Virus record (IMG/VR): IMGVR_UViG_3300037584_002990
Coordinates: 1-31,535 of that record
Direction: 5' to 3' (one strand)
DNA from: a virus
DNA length: 31,535 bases
The position numbers and the translations under genes are program-made. The notes under the pieces were generated by a model. The model was not told the origin of the DNA and did no database searches. It saw only the letters and a list, made by a program, of their open reading frames with translations. Shown here one piece after another: positions 30,443 to 31,535 of the stretch (positions are counted from its first letter, which is position 1; every line of letters begins with the position of its first letter).

Positions 30443-31535
30443 TTACTCTCGTATGTTCTTGCCATTGTTACAATCGCATTAGTAGATAATATGGTCACTG
30501 CCACACTCACTGCATTTTGAAGTGCCTGCTTTGTTACCTTCATGGGGTCTATAATACCCATCTCAATCAAGTCACCTTCTTTCCCTGTCTTCACATCGAG
30601 GCCTATGTTTTTCTCATTGTACACTCTGGTATTTTTAATGCCTGCGTTTTCTTGAATTTGGTTGAGCGGTTCTTGAAGTGCTTCCCCCAAAATCGCCTTG
30701 GCGATTTTTTTGGTAGAATTTTTCCTCATTAACTTCAATCCTTCTTGGTACAATGCCAGTCCTGCCCCAGGGAGTATGCCTTCCTCGAGGGCACTACGGA
30801 CTGCGCACACTGCGTCATCAACTCTATCAAACAGTTCTTTTTGTTCTAGGTCGGTATTCCCGCCTACATAGATGACTCCGACTCCTCCGGTCAGGGATGC
30901 TATACGAGAGAGGATAAACTCCTTGTCCACTTTCTTCACTGTTATGGAATGAGCGTCCCAGAGTTGTGCTACCCTCTCCTCGATTAGCTTCTCGTTCACA
31001 TGAGAATCGTCTTTTAATATTATGCTAGAGTCCCTGCCTACGATTATTTTCTTTGCACGACCCAGGTCTTCAAAGTTCATAATGCTCATATCATCTCCAG
31101 TCTTTTCTGAAAAATAAGTAGCCCCTACTGACAGAGCTATGTCTTGCATCAGTTCATGTTGCTTATAGCCAAAGGAGGGTGGAATTATGGCACAAAGCTT
31201 CAAGCTGTTCTTCATCACATTCGCCGCTAGGGTGTTTATGACTTGTTGTGAACAAGGCGCTACTATTAATAATTTTTTTCCTTCATTGATAATTGGTTTC
31301 AATATATTCTCAATGACAAGTATGTTGTTGATCTCTGCATCAGAGACAAGAATATGCACATCCTCCATGATACACTCATCTTTCTTTTGGTTGTTTACAA
31401 ACAAAGGGGATGAGTACCCCCTGTCTATTTTTAAACCATTGGTAGTCTCAAAGCTGGTCTCTGACCCCTGGGATTTCTCCACCGTTACAATTCCGTTATC
31501 ACCCACCTGGCTATATGTGTCGGCTATTATTTTCC
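30439..31535 (-). CDS. groEL: GroEL-like chaperonin (Hsp60), 5' end outside window
   Basis: Partial; the frame enters at 31533 and ends at 30439, 365 codons plus stop. It aligns by eye with GroEL from about residue 155 to 525. Apical domain: DRGYSSPLFVNNQ (GroEL DRGYLSPYFI), NNILVIENILKPIINEGKKL, MQDIALSVGATYFSEKTG, then ERVAQLW. Intermediate and equatorial parts: SRIASLTGGVGVIYVGG, RVDDAVCAVRSALEEGILPG (D equivalent to catalytic D398), LNQIQENAG and EMGIIDPMKVTKQALQNAVS. It ends at VAVTILSTNAIVTMARTYES plus Lys without the GGM-repeat tail. The GGG loop near 414-416 reads GAG. Several sampled lines have 45-50% GC against 13-25% in sampled lines of the next gene. The next start overlaps its stop (ATGA). 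The family is certain; activity is not shown. Confidence 0.93.
   Translation of the reverse strand, partial: KIIADTYSQVGDNGIVTVEKSQGSETSFETTNGLKIDRGYSSPLFVNNQKKDECIMEDVHILVSDAEINNILVIENILKPIINEGKKLLIVAPCSQQVINTLAANVMKNSLKLCAIIPPSFGYKQHELMQDIALSVGATYFSEKTGDDMSIMNFEDLGRAKKIIVGRDSSIILKDDSHVNEKLIEERVAQLWDAHSITVKKVDKEFILSRIASLTGGVGVIYVGGNTDLEQKELFDRVDDAVCAVRSALEEGILPGAGLALYQEGLKLMRKNSTKKIAKAILGEALQEPLNQIQENAGIKNTRVYNEKNIGLDVKTGKEGDLIEMGIIDPMKVTKQALQNAVSVAVTILSTNAIVTMARTYESK

Noticed and set aside
1-31535. tRNA genes, integrase, attachment sites
   Set aside because: No cloverleaf-like sequence, recombinase gene or matching direct repeats were recognised, so none is reported.

Overview
This window looks like about 31.5 kb of a tailed phage (or prophage) genome that infects a member of the Bacteroidota, probably marine. 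Three things point there. (1) A compact head-and-tail cassette (small terminase candidate, large terminase, portal, scaffold, major capsid protein, two connector/ring-type proteins and a huge tail-hub protein) resembles the short-tailed crAss-like phages and their marine flavobacterial relatives. (2) Most intergenic gaps carry TAnnTTTG boxes, the known -7 promoter element of Bacteroidota, and Shine-Dalgarno sequences are largely absent. (3) The DNA is AT-rich and carries tiny Lys-rich proteins and glycine-rich fibre proteins of the kind I associate with marine phages. All names come from reading protein motifs by eye; no database search was possible.

Layout, in the direction of transcription (nearly everything is on the minus strand, so read right to left). 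31535-29154: a chaperonin operon, with a 5'-truncated GroEL, an unknown 244-aa protein, a small lipoprotein, a 38-aa protein and a short GroES, all with overlapping start and stop codons. 28745-29188: the only plus-strand gene, a winged-helix-like protein whose 3' end overlaps that of groES. 28706-25935: a train of about fourteen very small, mostly basic proteins joined by one-base (TAATG) or four-base (ATGA) overlaps, including a secreted thioredoxin-like protein and a membrane/coiled-coil protein. 25931-18080: adhesin and fibre region with three glycine-rich proteins, one carrying a cupredoxin-like copper site, plus two paralogous small fibre-associated proteins. 18072-17153: lysis pair (M15 peptidase and holin). 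17163-15939: small proteins, including a protein that looks like two fused GroES barrels and a candidate small terminase. 15961-5659: terminase, portal, scaffold, capsid and connectors. 5657-1: one open reading frame of more than 1,885 codons, a tail-hub/stabilisation protein with a long C-terminal extension of alternating Cys-rich modules and Thr-Pro linkers, running off the left edge.

How it works together (inference): late genes run leftward from several TAnnTTTG promoters. Two strong hairpin terminators after the capsid gene and after the 93-aa gene probably set expression steps. The phage brings its own folding machinery (GroEL, GroES and a divergent double GroES), plausibly to fold capsid or very large tail proteins. 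No tRNA, CRISPR array, integrase, transposase or reverse transcriptase was seen.
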